A stretch of DNA of 42,033 bases, from positions 1 to 42,033 of the forward strand of contig JASHSA010000100.1 in assembly GCA_030037035.1 (NCBI GenBank), written 5' to 3'. Source of the DNA: Thermoplasmata archaeon. Lineage in GTDB: Archaea > Thermoplasmatota > Thermoplasmata > Lutacidiplasmatales > UBA184. Of the stretch, positions 1 through 7,488 are shown in pieces (position 1 is the first letter of the stretch; every line of letters starts with the position of its first letter). The notes beneath the pieces were generated by a model, which searched no databases, was not told the origin of the DNA, and worked only from the letters and a program-made list of their open reading frames with translations. Position numbers and translations under genes: made by a program.

Positions 1-393
1 CTCCGTGATGTCCAAGCTATACTACGGGCCCGCGGCGCTCCGAGCTGAGTCAGGTCCATAGCAGTGGCGGGTCGGGAGGTCCCCTCGTGAGGGTCGAGCC
101 GGCGACCGCGGGCCTCCCGGCGTCCCCTAGGAGGTCGTAGCGAACGCCTGCGCGCGAGGCGGGCGCGGAAGGGTTGCTGGCCGCGTCGACGTCCGCATTC
201 CTGACGAGCCAGGCCGGTTCCCCGAGTCACGCCGGAGCGCGAACCGGCCGAACGATCGCCCGGGACCCGCGCCGTGCGAGCTTCGGGAGCGGCGCGCTCA
301 CGGGGGTCGGATCGTCGTCGAACTTCGGGCCTTCTCGACCGGCGATGGCAAAGGTCGGTCCGGACCCGTACGCCGGCCGGGCCGTCTCCGGCG
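1..393. other. Gene-free left edge with possible promoter and structured DNA
   Basis: I see no convincing gene here; the open frames are antisense or out-of-frame continuations of the permease gene. A TATA-like CTATACT at 17-23 is the only A/T-rich element. Read on the minus strand it could serve a gene starting just beyond the left edge; read on the plus strand it would start a short RNA near position 47. Around 73-121 a GGGAGG/CCTCCC pair brackets a smaller CCCT/AGGG hairpin, so a transcript from here could fold. No known RNA family was recognised. Confidence 0.4.
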
Positions 394-3363
394 CTACTCG
401 GTGGGTCGTACCGACTCCGCCGGGGGCATCCGGGCCGCCCGCAGCGACGGCTCGGCGACCGCGAGCATCGCGAGACCGTACGCCGCCGCGAGGATCACGG
501 CGAGGTTCAGCCACGGCACGGCGAACGTCGCCACCCCCGCCGAAGCGGACTCCGGGCTCTGCGAGAAGTTCCAGACGATCAGCAGGCCGAGCGCGGTGCC
601 GATCGCGACCCCGACGAGGGTCACGTACGAGTACTCGAGCAGGAACGCCCGCAGCACCATCCGCCGGGTGAAGCCGTTGGCCCGGAGCATGCCGATCTCT
701 CGCCGCCGCTCGACGACCGCGCGCAGGGCGACGATCCCCATCGCCGCGATCCCGACCGCGAGGCCGAGGCCGACGAAGATCTGGAGCAGGCCGATCGCCG
801 ACTCCGTCGTCGCGATCGACGACGCCAGCAGGTCGGCGATGTCGAGGACCTCGAGGCCGTACGGGAAGAACGCCCGCTTCGCGAGCTGCGCCGCCCGGTT
901 CGCCGAGTGCCCCGGGGCGAGGGTGAGGAAGAAGACCTTCGGGCTCGAGAACCCGAGCGCGGCGGCCGTCGGCGGGCTGACGAAGACCCCGGAGACGAGC
1001 GACTGGACCATGATCCCGAGGACGGTCACGGTGGTACGGTTGCCGTTCGCCGGATTGGTGAGCCCGATCGTGCCGCCCGGGCTCACGGTCGGATGCGCCG
1101 CGGCGGCCCCGACCGACAGCGTGTTCGAGATCGCCGCGTAGCTCTGGTCGACGATCGCGACGTCGGGGGTGCTCGCGAGCTCCGCGTCGACCTGCGCGGC
1201 GGTCATGCCGTGCAACGTCGACGTGAACGCGAAGCGGTTGGTGTCGTAGAAGTTCGAGGCCGGAGGCTCGCCGGCCGGCCCGGCGTAGAGCGAGTCCGCG
1301 TACGGATTGTGGGGATAGCCGCTCACGTTCACGTCGACCCCGCCGTAGACGAGCGGGACCGCCGACGAGAAGTACGGCGCGACCGTCGTGTTGGCGGCGA
1401 GCTCGCTCGGGAGGTCCGGGATCGGCGCCGCGGAGTACGAGACGAACGTGTAGCCGCCGGACTGCTGCTGAAGGCTCACGCCGAGGCTCGCGTCGACCGT
1501 CGAGCCCGCCGTCGCGATCGCCACCAGCGTGAAGATGACGAGCGCGAAGATCGCGAGGCTGATCGTCGATCGCGTCGCGCGGCGGCTCGGATAGGCGAGG
1601 GCGATGCGGGGGACCGGGGCGCTGCGCCGGCGGTCGCCGGCGAGCCGAAGGATCCCGGAGGCGATCGCCGACGCGTTGAAGACGTAGACGAGCAGCGCGC
1701 CGGTGACCATGATGATCCCCTCGACGAAGACGACGAAGATCCCCCCGCCGTGGTCGGCGCCGAGGAGCTCGACGTGCAGGTGCGCGTCGCCGGCCCAGAC
1801 GAGCAAGCCGGCGCCGGTCGCCGAGAAGGCGATCCGATTGCGCACGAAGCGCGACGCCAGCAGCCCGACGCCGACGATCGCGAGGGCGATCCCGAGGAGA
1901 GGGTCGGAGAGGTCGGAGGTTCCGGAGTAGGTCTTGGCGTAGAGCAGGGCGCCGAGCACGGCCGTGGCCGCGCCGAGGTAGGCGAGGAACGTGTACGTCC
2001 GGAGCGTCGGCGGCGGCTCGGGAAGGTCCCGGATCGCCCGAACGATGTTCAGCCGGCTCGCCCGCAGGCTCGAGAGCACGACGGTCGCGAGGGTGAGCAG
2101 CAGGCCGATGACGTAGGCGATCACCAGCGTCGACCGCGTCACCGTAAACGAGTCGAGGATCGCGTTGGAGGGCAGCCCCGGCTCCGGGTACAGGAGACCG
2201 AACGCCCACGTCAGGCCGTAGCCGACCCCGACGCCGAGGAACGTACCGGCGAGCGCGCTCCCGACGGCGTAGACGAACCCCTCGAAGAGGTAGGCGTAGA
2301 CGAGCTCCCGGCCCTGGAGCCCGATCGCGCGCAGGACCCCCATCTCGCCCTTGCGCTCCTCGGCGAGCAGGACGAAGATCCCGACGATCAGCAGCGCCCC
2401 GGCGGCGATCGAGAACAGGCCGAGGACGAGGAAGAGCGTCGCGATGTCGCTCCCCGCGGAGTTCGCCGTCGCGAGGGCGCTCACGAGCAGCTCGCTGACG
2501 GAGAGCCCGTGGGCGTCCGGGATCGAACCGAGCGCCGCGGTGAGCGTCGCGTTCACGCTCGGGGCGGCCGCGAGGCGCTGGGCCTGGTCGCCGACGTTCG
2601 TCACGGAGATGAAGTTGATCGCGCCGGTAAGGTTCTGGAGGTGCTGCGCGAGCGTCAGGTTGACGAAGACGCTCCCGAAGTCGCCGACCCCGCCGGTCGG
2701 GAACGCACCTCGGCTGTTGTCCTGCACGATCGCCTGGACGACCGCCGGGACCGGCGACGCCGCCGCGCCGTAGAGGACGACCGAATCGCCCGCCGAAGCG
2801 TTGAGCTCGGAGGCGGCAAGCTCGTCCAGAAGCACCTCCCCCGGGCCCGGCCCCGCAAGCGACGTGCCGGACGTGGTGACGAACGGGCCGAGCTCGGTGC
2901 TCTGGTTGCCGTTCACCCCGATGAGATGGAGGCCGGGCTGCGGGACGCCGCTGGTCCGGTCGTACAGTTCGGCCTGTCCGACGATCTCCGGGGCCATCCC
3001 GGCGATCGATCGGTCCGCGCCCGTGGCCCCTTCGAGGTCCGAGTAGACCGAGTACGGGAACGGCGCGTACGCGCCGGAAGGGGACCGGTTGCCGACGACC
3101 TCGTCGTTCTGGCCGACCGCGAGGACCGTGTAGTGGACGTTCACCTGGGAGATCGTGTCGCCGACCACCAGGCTCCCGCAGACGATCGTCGTCGCGACGA
3201 GCAGGCCGAGGACCAGGAGCACCGTGCGACCGCGCGCCCGGGCGACGTTGCGGAGCCCGATGCGGAGGGCGAGCCGGTGGCGCGCCGCGAGGAGCCCGAC
3301 GACCACAAAGACCACCCCTAGGAGGAGCAGGAGGCCGCCGACGACCGAGGGAGCACCGGCCAT
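394..3363 (-). CDS. ABC transporter permease with two FtsX domains (MacB/LolC-like)
   Basis: This 989-residue inner-membrane protein is the permease half of a MacB/Lol-type ABC system. Such systems use ATP hydrolysis to drive mechanical movement of an extracytoplasmic domain, for export or lipid/peptide release. The sequence shows an N-terminal membrane segment (about 5-27), a second near 46-70, an external domain to about 300, and an FtsX four-helix unit with the cytoplasmic motif EERKGEMGVLRAIG. A second external domain (about 620-830) and a C-terminal FtsX unit with ERRREIGMLRANG follow. The duplicated layout is typical of the roughly 800-1000 aa FtsX permeases. Its ATG lies 5 nt after the ATPase stop codon, so the two are co-transcribed with the upstream MarR gene. 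The substrate cannot be told from sequence. Confidence 0.93.
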   Translation of the reverse strand: MAGAPSVVGGLLLLLGVVFVVVGLLAARHRLALRIGLRNVARARGRTVLLVLGLLVATTIVCGSLVVGDTISQVNVHYTVLAVGQNDEVVGNRSPSGAYAPFPYSVYSDLEGATGADRSIAGMAPEIVGQAELYDRTSGVPQPGLHLIGVNGNQSTELGPFVTTSGTSLAGPGPGEVLLDELAASELNASAGDSVVLYGAAASPVPAVVQAIVQDNSRGAFPTGGVGDFGSVFVNLTLAQHLQNLTGAINFISVTNVGDQAQRLAAAPSVNATLTAALGSIPDAHGLSVSELLVSALATANSAGSDIATLFLVLGLFSIAAGALLIVGIFVLLAEERKGEMGVLRAIGLQGRELVYAYLFEGFVYAVGSALAGTFLGVGVGYGLTWAFGLLYPEPGLPSNAILDSFTVTRSTLVIAYVIGLLLTLATVVLSSLRASRLNIVRAIRDLPEPPPTLRTYTFLAYLGAATAVLGALLYAKTYSGTSDLSDPLLGIALAIVGVGLLASRFVRNRIAFSATGAGLLVWAGDAHLHVELLGADHGGGIFVVFVEGIIMVTGALLVYVFNASAIASGILRLAGDRRRSAPVPRIALAYPSRRATRSTISLAIFALVIFTLVAIATAGSTVDASLGVSLQQQSGGYTFVSYSAAPIPDLPSELAANTTVAPYFSSAVPLVYGGVDVNVSGYPHNPYADSLYAGPAGEPPASNFYDTNRFAFTSTLHGMTAAQVDAELASTPDVAIVDQSYAAISNTLSVGAAAAHPTVSPGGTIGLTNPANGNRTTVTVLGIMVQSLVSGVFVSPPTAAALGFSSPKVFFLTLAPGHSANRAAQLAKRAFFPYGLEVLDIADLLASSIATTESAIGLLQIFVGLGLAVGIAAMGIVALRAVVERRREIGMLRANGFTRRMVLRAFLLEYSYVTLVGVAIGTALGLLIVWNFSQSPESASAGVATFAVPWLNLAVILAAAYGLAMLAVAEPSLRAARMPPAESVRPTE

Positions 3364-3368
3364 GGCCG

Positions 3369-4058
3369 CTACGAATCGAAGCGGCCGTCGCGCATGCGCA
3401 GCGTCCGGTCGCAGCCGGCGGCGACGGTCGCGTCGTGCGTGACGACCACGATCGTCTGCCGGTAGGTCGTGTTCAGCGTCCGGAGCATGACGCTCACCTG
3501 CCGGGAGTCCTCCTCGTCGAGGTTGCCGGTCGGCTCGTCGGCCCAGACGATCGCCGGGCGCCCGACGAGGGCGCGAGCGAGGGAGACCCGCTGCTGCTGG
3601 CCGCCGGAGAGTTCGGCGGGCCGCCGGTCGAGCCGGTCGCCCAGGCCCAGCTCGGTCAGGATCGCGCGTGCGCGCTCCCGGGCCTCCCGGGCGGCGACGC
3701 CGGCGATCAGGAGGGGCATCTCGACGTTCTCGGTCGCGGAGAGCACGGGCAGGAGATTGTACGCCTGGAAGACGAAGCCGACCTTGCGCGCCCGGTAGTC
3801 GCTCTTCGCCCGGTCGTCCATCGACCTTAGGTCGACCCCGTCCAGCACGATCTCGCCGCGGTCGATCTCGTCGAGCCCCGAGAAGCAGTTCAGGAACGTC
3901 GTCTTCCCGCAGCCGGACGGCCCCATGATCGCGAGCATCTCGCCCCGACGGATCTCGACATCGATCCCCCGGAGTGCCACGACGCGGGTCTCCCCCTGGC
4001 CGTAGGTCTTCCAGACGTCGCGGCCGACCACCACCGGCGCGCCCGCGGGTCCGCTCAT
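3369..4058 (-). CDS. ABC transporter ATP-binding protein (MacB/LolD family)
   Basis: This 229-residue ATPase powers the adjacent FtsX permease. It has a Walker A GPSGCGKTT (about 47-55), a Q-loop in VFQAYNLLP, the ABC signature LSGGQQQR, a Walker B ending in WADEPTGNLD and the switch histidine in VVTHD. The LSGGQQQR signature and DEPTGNLD Walker B are hallmarks of the LolD/MacB/FtsE group. The ATG overlaps the stop of the upstream MarR gene in an ATGA, so translation is probably coupled. Length is normal for the family. Function as an exporter or mechanotransmission ATPase follows from family; the cargo is unknown. Confidence 0.95.
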   Translation of the reverse strand: MSGPAGAPVVVGRDVWKTYGQGETRVVALRGIDVEIRRGEMLAIMGPSGCGKTTFLNCFSGLDEIDRGEIVLDGVDLRSMDDRAKSDYRARKVGFVFQAYNLLPVLSATENVEMPLLIAGVAAREARERARAILTELGLGDRLDRRPAELSGGQQQRVSLARALVGRPAIVWADEPTGNLDEEDSRQVSVMLRTLNTTYRQTIVVVTHDATVAAGCDRTLRMRDGRFDS

Positions 4059-4597
4059 CGGCCGGCGCCCCCTCGGGCGGTGCTCGCAGAGGCCTTGGCC
4101 CGCCGCCCCGCGACGGGGGCGGCTGCGGCGGCCGGGCGAGCCGAGCGGTGGAATCCGTGGATCGCCTGGTTTAGCACCCCGGCCGCCAGCGCCGCGCGCG
4201 CCCCCGGTAGCTGCCCCCGGACCCCGAGCCAGCGGGACGCCTGCAGCCGCTCGAGGCGCTCGGCGACCTGGCGGCCCCGCGGGGCCAGCGAGACGACGAC
4301 CTGCCGACGGTCCCGTGTCCCGTGCTCGCGCTTGAGCAACTGCGCGAGGACGAGCCCGTCGACCACGCCGGTGATCGTCGACGGGGGCGTGCCGGAACCC
4401 GAGACAAGACGCGACACCGGGACCGCGCGGTTCCTCCGCAGGACCAGGAGGATCATCGCCTCCCTCACCGTGAGACCCAGCCCGGTCGCGTCCTCGCGCA
4501 CCGAACGGAAGATCGCGACCCCGAGACGCTCGGCGGCCCGACGGAGCGGGTAGTCGTCGAGGTCCGGGAGCGACGTCCGCGTCCGAGGAGGGGCCAT
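4055..4597 (-). CDS. MarR-family transcriptional regulator
   Basis: A 180-residue winged-helix protein. Residues about 43-90 form the helix-turn-helix (TVREAMILLVLRRN, then PPSTITGVVDGLV), and the wing contains HGTRDRRQVVVSLAPRG (about 92-108), the classic MarR D-x-R-x pattern. MarR proteins bind palindromic operators as dimers and usually release DNA on binding a small ligand or on oxidation. It is the first gene of an operon with the ABC ATPase (ATGA overlap) and the FtsX permease, so it probably controls its own exporter. A perfect palindrome lies between its TATA box and start codon. The C-terminal 40 residues are Ala/Arg-rich and not informative. Confidence 0.9.
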   Translation of the reverse strand: MAPPRTRTSLPDLDDYPLRRAAERLGVAIFRSVREDATGLGLTVREAMILLVLRRNRAVPVSRLVSGSGTPPSTITGVVDGLVLAQLLKREHGTRDRRQVVVSLAPRGRQVAERLERLQASRWLGVRGQLPGARAALAAGVLNQAIHGFHRSARPAAAAAPVAGRRAKASASTARGGAGR

Positions 4598-4605
4598 GTT
4601 GCTTC

Positions 4606-4626
4606 GAATTCGTAATATTCGAATTC
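4606..4626. promoter_or_regulatory. Probable MarR operator (7-bp perfect inverted repeat)
   Basis: GAATTCG at 4606-4612 is mirrored by CGAATTC at 4620-4626, around a 7-nt A/T-rich centre. It starts 9 bp upstream of the MarR start codon and directly abuts a CTATAG box at 4627-4632, which sits about 32 bp from the ATG. A bound dimer would cover the predicted transcription start and block polymerase, so negative autoregulation is the simplest reading. That MarR itself binds here is inference from position and symmetry. Confidence 0.75.
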
Positions 4627-4632
4627 CTATAG
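4627..4632 (-). promoter_or_regulatory. TATA-like box of the marR-ABC operon
   Basis: CTATAG in a very GC-rich setting, about 32 bp before the MarR ATG, places the transcript start a few bases before the start codon. It touches the palindromic operator at 4606-4626. Confidence 0.5.
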
Positions 4633-4730
4633 CCTCTCCGGGGCGTTCGGGGCCGTGCGTCCGTGGGACGTCCGGGCTGGATCCGCTACCGGCGATCGTT
4701 CCGGCGCGCAGGTCCGGCAGGGAGGTTCGC

Positions 4731-5123
4731 CTAGGACGCCGGGCGACCGCCGCAACCCCGCGTGCGGCGAGCGGCCCAGAAGCGCCGGTAGAGCCCCTCC
4801 AGGTACCGACCCAGTCGGGGGACGCGACGGGCGAACTCCTCCCATGTCGGCCCCAACGTGAGGCCGAGGAGAGGGAGCGTCAGCGCCTCCCCGGTGCTCA
4901 GGCGGTCGCCGGCCGCCAGGTGTGCGTAGCCGAACCGGGTCCCGGGGTCGAGACGACCGAGCAACGGCTCGGCGCCCGGAGCGTCTAGGGGGACCGCCGC
5001 CAGCCGGTGGTGGCTCATCGCTTCGGCCGCGCGGGCGAACAGACGGCAGGGTCCGCATCCGTCATCGTAGAAGAGCCGGGCAGCACGGTCCGAGGCGTAC
5101 GGCATCGCGGCGAAGGAGCTCAC
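4731..5123 (-). CDS. DCC-family thiol-disulfide oxidoreductase-like protein (DUF393)
   Basis: A 130-residue small protein with LFYDDGCGPCRLFARAA near the N-terminus. The DGCGPC motif (residues 21-26, Cys23 and Cys26) defines the DCC/DUF393 family, proposed to be thioredoxin-like thiol-disulfide oxidoreductases. Residues 40-110 fit the family pattern of an alternating hydrophobic core and an amphipathic C-terminal helix. The longest reading uses a GTG at 5123; an ATG at 5105, 18 nt inside, is equally possible and leaves the motif intact. It stands between the MarR operon and the S27ae gene, all on the same strand, but a functional link with either is not evident. Substrate unknown. Confidence 0.8.
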   Translation of the reverse strand: MSSFAAMPYASDRAARLFYDDGCGPCRLFARAAEAMSHHRLAAVPLDAPGAEPLLGRLDPGTRFGYAHLAAGDRLSTGEALTLPLLGLTLGPTWEEFARRVPRLGRYLEGLYRRFWAARRTRGCGGRPAS

Positions 5124-5156
5124 GAGGAAAGAAGAGCGGCTCGGCCGAGGGGGGAC

Positions 5157-5345
5157 CTAGGCCTTGGCCGGCTTCGCCTTGGCCGCGGGCTTCGTCTTCG
5201 ACTCCGAGTACCCGCAGCGCCCGCACGAACGGCGGTCCTCGTGCTCGGCGAGGAACGTCCCTGGGCCGCACTTGGGGCAGGCGAGATGGGTCCGGCGCAG
5301 CGTCTCGCCGTCGACGTCGTAGAGCCCGACCCGTGCCTTCGCCAC
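5157..5345 (-). CDS. rps27ae: 30S ribosomal protein S27ae (eS31)
   Basis: A 62-residue zinc-ribbon protein of the small ribosomal subunit. CPKCGPG (Cys23, Cys26) and CGRCGYSE (Cys41, Cys44) supply the four zinc ligands, and the GLYDVDGETLRRTHLACPKC stretch is typical of archaeal S27ae. The last 14 residues are a Lys/Ala/Pro tail. It is the last gene of the rpo7-spt4-dpck-rps24e-rps27ae cluster and starts 6 nt after the S24e stop. This gene order is widely conserved in Euryarchaeota, which supports the call. Confidence 0.95.
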   Translation of the reverse strand: MAKARVGLYDVDGETLRRTHLACPKCGPGTFLAEHEDRRSCGRCGYSESKTKPAAKAKPAKA

Positions 5346-5351
5346 GGCGGC

Positions 5352-5858
5352 TCACTCCTTCTTCGCGTGCGCCCTTGGGGCCTTCTTCGGAGCGTCCGCG
5401 GACGCGGGAGAGGGCGACTCGGCGGGGGAAGGGGGGACCGGTGTCTCGGCCTTGGAGGATGGCTTCGCCTCGGTCGGCTCCGGAGCCGGCGCCTCCTTCG
5501 CGGCGGCCGCGGGGACAGCCGGAGCCTCCGCCTTCGGGGCTTCCGGGGCAGCGGCGGGGGCGCCCTTCGCGGGCTTCTCCTTGAGCCCGTTGCGCACGAG
5601 GATGTGTTCCCGCGTGATCTGCTTCGCCGCCTCGGCGTTGTCGTAGACGTTCGCCTCGCCGCGGGTCACGGCCGTGCCAAAGCGGGGCAACATCCGCTCG
5701 ATGATGACCCGGTCCTTCGCGGCGTGCACCGCCTTCGCGAGCTCGGAGCGAACGCTGTCGCGGGTCGGCGTCGCCGCGGTGACGTGGGAGACCTCGAAGC
5801 GGACCTCGTGGCGCTTCAGCAACGGGTTCGTGCGCTCCTCGAGGATCCTAATCTCCAT
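5352..5858 (-). CDS. rps24e: 30S ribosomal protein S24e with long Ala/Pro-rich tail
   Basis: Residues 1-93 are a complete S24e domain: MEIRILEERTNPLLKRHEV at the start, RDSVRSELAKAV in the middle, and VYDNAEAAKQITREHILVRN near the end. S24e is a small-subunit protein of about 100 residues in most archaea. Here residues 94-168 add about 75 residues of Ala, Pro, Glu and Lys, with no hydrophobic core, so this tail is probably disordered. The start codon overlaps the end of the dephospho-CoA kinase gene by 11 nt, indicating co-transcription. The neighbours Rpo7 and S27ae carry similar tails. Confidence 0.95.
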   Translation of the reverse strand: MEIRILEERTNPLLKRHEVRFEVSHVTAATPTRDSVRSELAKAVHAAKDRVIIERMLPRFGTAVTRGEANVYDNAEAAKQITREHILVRNGLKEKPAKGAPAAAPEAPKAEAPAVPAAAAKEAPAPEPTEAKPSSKAETPVPPSPAESPSPASADAPKKAPRAHAKKE

Positions 5859-6405
5859 TGCCGGACCTTCTCAGTTCCATCTGGGCGACGAGGTTGCGGA
5901 CGTGCGCCTTCGCGACGTCGTCGACGAGGACGAAGGAGACCCCCTCAGCCGGGATGCCGTATATAACGGTCGCCCCGACCGGGAGCGTCTCGACGAGCGC
6001 GAGCGCGCCCAGGTCCTCCTCTCCGTCGACCTCCAGGAGACCGCCCCCCGCGCCGACGAGCTCGCGGACCGCCGCCCGGAGCGCCTCGGTCAGCTGACCG
6101 GCCGGGTTGCGAACGCGGACGGTACGGCGTACGCCGAGCGCTCGGTAGCTGTCGCGCGGGATCGGCTCGCCGCGTCGGGTCTTGTAGTCGACGATCCCGA
6201 CGAGCGGGGGGTGCCCCAGCTCGAGCGAGCGGCCGACGACCCGGTCGCCGCAGGCGCCGAAGACGTGCAGCGACCGGATCCTGCGGTCGGCCTCCTCTCC
6301 GGCATAGACCGGGCCGTACTTCTCGGCGAGCGTCGGACGAAGGGCGTCCGGAACGATCCAGACGCGGCCGTTACTTGACGCGGAGCGCGTACCGGCCCGC
6401 GTCAT
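5848..6405 (-). CDS. GTP-dependent dephospho-CoA kinase (DUF359)
   Basis: This 185-residue enzyme phosphorylates dephospho-CoA to coenzyme A using GTP, the archaeal last step of CoA synthesis. Family motifs are present: GACGDRVVGRSLELG, VDYKTRRGEP, VRNPAGQLTEAL, VDGEEDLGALA and VIYGIPAEGVSFVLVD. These match the DUF359 family, in which the archaeal enzyme was identified; it is unrelated to bacterial CoaE. The ATG overlaps the end of spt4 by 35 nt, and no later ATG or GTG preserves the N-terminus, so I kept it. Its place between spt4 and rps24e is the usual euryarchaeal arrangement. Confidence 0.92.
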   Translation of the reverse strand: MTRAGTRSASSNGRVWIVPDALRPTLAEKYGPVYAGEEADRRIRSLHVFGACGDRVVGRSLELGHPPLVGIVDYKTRRGEPIPRDSYRALGVRRTVRVRNPAGQLTEALRAAVRELVGAGGGLLEVDGEEDLGALALVETLPVGATVIYGIPAEGVSFVLVDDVAKAHVRNLVAQMELRRSGNGD

Positions 6406-6556
6406 GGATCCCCATCTTCTTCGCGATCTCGCTGCGCTCGGGGTCGATCACGACCAGGTAGCCCTGCCATTCCCGGGAGACCTCGCCGCCACACCGGGGG
6501 CATTTCGCCTGGTCGGTGATCGTTCGACAGTTCTTGCACGCCCTCTGGTTGATCAT
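6371..6556 (-). CDS. spt4: Transcription elongation factor Spt4 (RpoE2)
   Basis: A 61-residue zinc protein that pairs with Spt5 to make RNA polymerase processive. Cys7, Cys10, Cys19 and Cys22 (ACKNCRTITDQAKCPRCGG) form the zinc site. The stretch REWQGYLVVIDPERSEIAKKMGI is the conserved Spt4 core that contacts the Spt5 NGN domain. The gene lies 12 nt after rpo7, as in most Euryarchaeota. Length is normal for archaeal Spt4. Confidence 0.95.
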   Translation of the reverse strand: MINQRACKNCRTITDQAKCPRCGGEVSREWQGYLVVIDPERSEIAKKMGIHDAGRYALRVK

Positions 6557-6568
6557 CGCTCGCGGTCC

Positions 6569-7213
6569 TCAGCCGGCCGCCGCCGGTCCCTTCGTCGCCG
6601 GCCGCGCCGGAGCCTTCTTGCCGGGGCTCGGCGCGGCGGACGCCTTCTTGCCGCCGCGTTCGTCGGCCTTGCGATGGGCGTCGACGATCCACTCGAACCG
6701 GCCCAGCGCCGGCTGGCGCATCGTCAGACCGATGCGACTGTCGCGCGGGGAGATCTCGGAGAGGGAGAGCGAGACGACGCGGGCGCGGACCTTGTAGCCG
6801 ACCTTCAGGTCGCGCTTCGTCTCGACGCCGACGAGCCGCTGGTTGTGCTCGTCGATGTTCACCCGGTCGTCCATGATCTGGGAGACGTGGAGCAGGCCGT
6901 CCAACGGCCCAAAGCGGACGAACGCGCCGAACTTGCGGATCTCGACGACCGCCCCCTCGACGACCTCCTGGATCTCAGGCCGGAACAGGAGCGCCTCGTA
7001 CTCGACCTCCTGGTAGACCCCGCCGTCGCCGTGGATGATGTGCCCCTCGCCGATCGGCCGCACGTCGCGGATCGTGACGGCGAGGCTCTGGCCGTCGACC
7101 AGCTTCCCCTCGAACTGCTGTTGGGCGAGCTCGACGAGGACCGTGGCGAGCTCCGGGCCGAGGCGCGCGGGTGGGATGCGGACGACATCGCGACGGTGGT
7201 CCAAGTAATACAT
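6569..7213 (-). CDS. rpo7: DNA-directed RNA polymerase subunit Rpo7 (RpoE1)
   Basis: A 214-residue stalk subunit of archaeal RNA polymerase that binds emerging RNA together with Rpo4. Residues 1-80 form the N-terminal domain (MYYLDHRRDVVRIPP, then a region ending DVRPIGEGHIIHGDGGVYQ). An S1/OB fold follows at about 82-170 (GAVVEIRKFGAFVRFGPLDG, LHVSQIMDD). Residues 185-214 are a Lys/Ala/Pro tail absent from typical 185-190 aa homologues. It heads a five-gene operon. A CTTATAG box 27 bp before the ATG predicts a leaderless mRNA. Confidence 0.96.
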   Translation of the reverse strand: MYYLDHRRDVVRIPPARLGPELATVLVELAQQQFEGKLVDGQSLAVTIRDVRPIGEGHIIHGDGGVYQEVEYEALLFRPEIQEVVEGAVVEIRKFGAFVRFGPLDGLLHVSQIMDDRVNIDEHNQRLVGVETKRDLKVGYKVRARVVSLSLSEISPRDSRIGLTMRQPALGRFEWIVDAHRKADERGGKKASAAPSPGKKAPARPATKGPAAAG

Positions 7214-7236
7214 TCGGGCCGCGCGAGAAAGGACCG

Positions 7237-7243
7237 CTATAAG
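7237..7243 (-). promoter_or_regulatory. TATA box of the rpo7 operon
   Basis: CTTATAG centred 27 bp upstream of the rpo7 ATG. Given the usual 25-27 bp from TATA centre to transcription start, the mRNA should begin at or next to the start codon. Confidence 0.7.
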
Positions 7244-7278
7244 ATGGTTCTCTACCGGGCGGGCGTGCTCGGGCTGCG

Positions 7279-7295
7279 GGGGCTTCGGAAGCCCC
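7279..7295. repeat. Perfect 17-nt palindrome (GGGGCTTC / GAAGCCCC)
   Basis: Eight-base arms flank a single central G in the 275-bp gap between the end of the GNAT gene and the rpo7 promoter. It could be the 3' hairpin of the GAPDH-GNAT transcript or a protein-binding site about 35 bp upstream of the rpo7 TATA box. No T-run follows on the minus strand, so a classical terminator is not supported. The rest of the gap shows nothing recognisable. Confidence 0.45.
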
Positions 7296-7488
7296 GGCCT
7301 GTCGCCGGAACCCGGTCGTAGGCGTACCCCCTCTCCGGGGACTGCGGTCTCGGGTCCGCGGGGAGGTCTTCGGGCTCGGAGGAGAGCGAAGCAGACCGGC
7401 CCGAGGTCGAACCGGCTGGCACCCGGGCGCGGCCTCGCCGTGCGGTCCGGAGCTGCGGGGGCCCGACACGCAGAGGACGGTTCGCGGT

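Noticed and set aside
45..70. GTCAGGTCC followed shortly by GCAG, recalling the SRP RNA helix 8
   Set aside because: The GGAA tetraloop and the purine-rich internal loop are missing, and an SRP RNA would need much more upstream sequence than the window gives.
227..2209. Long open frames antisense or parallel to the FtsX permease
   Set aside because: Composition is dominated by Arg, Gly, Pro and Ala with no domain signal. Such frames are expected opposite GC-rich genes.
394..4597. Multidrug efflux function for the MarR-ABC-FtsX operon
   Set aside because: FtsX/LolD systems have many roles, and nothing in the sequence shows the cargo, so only the general transporter call is kept.
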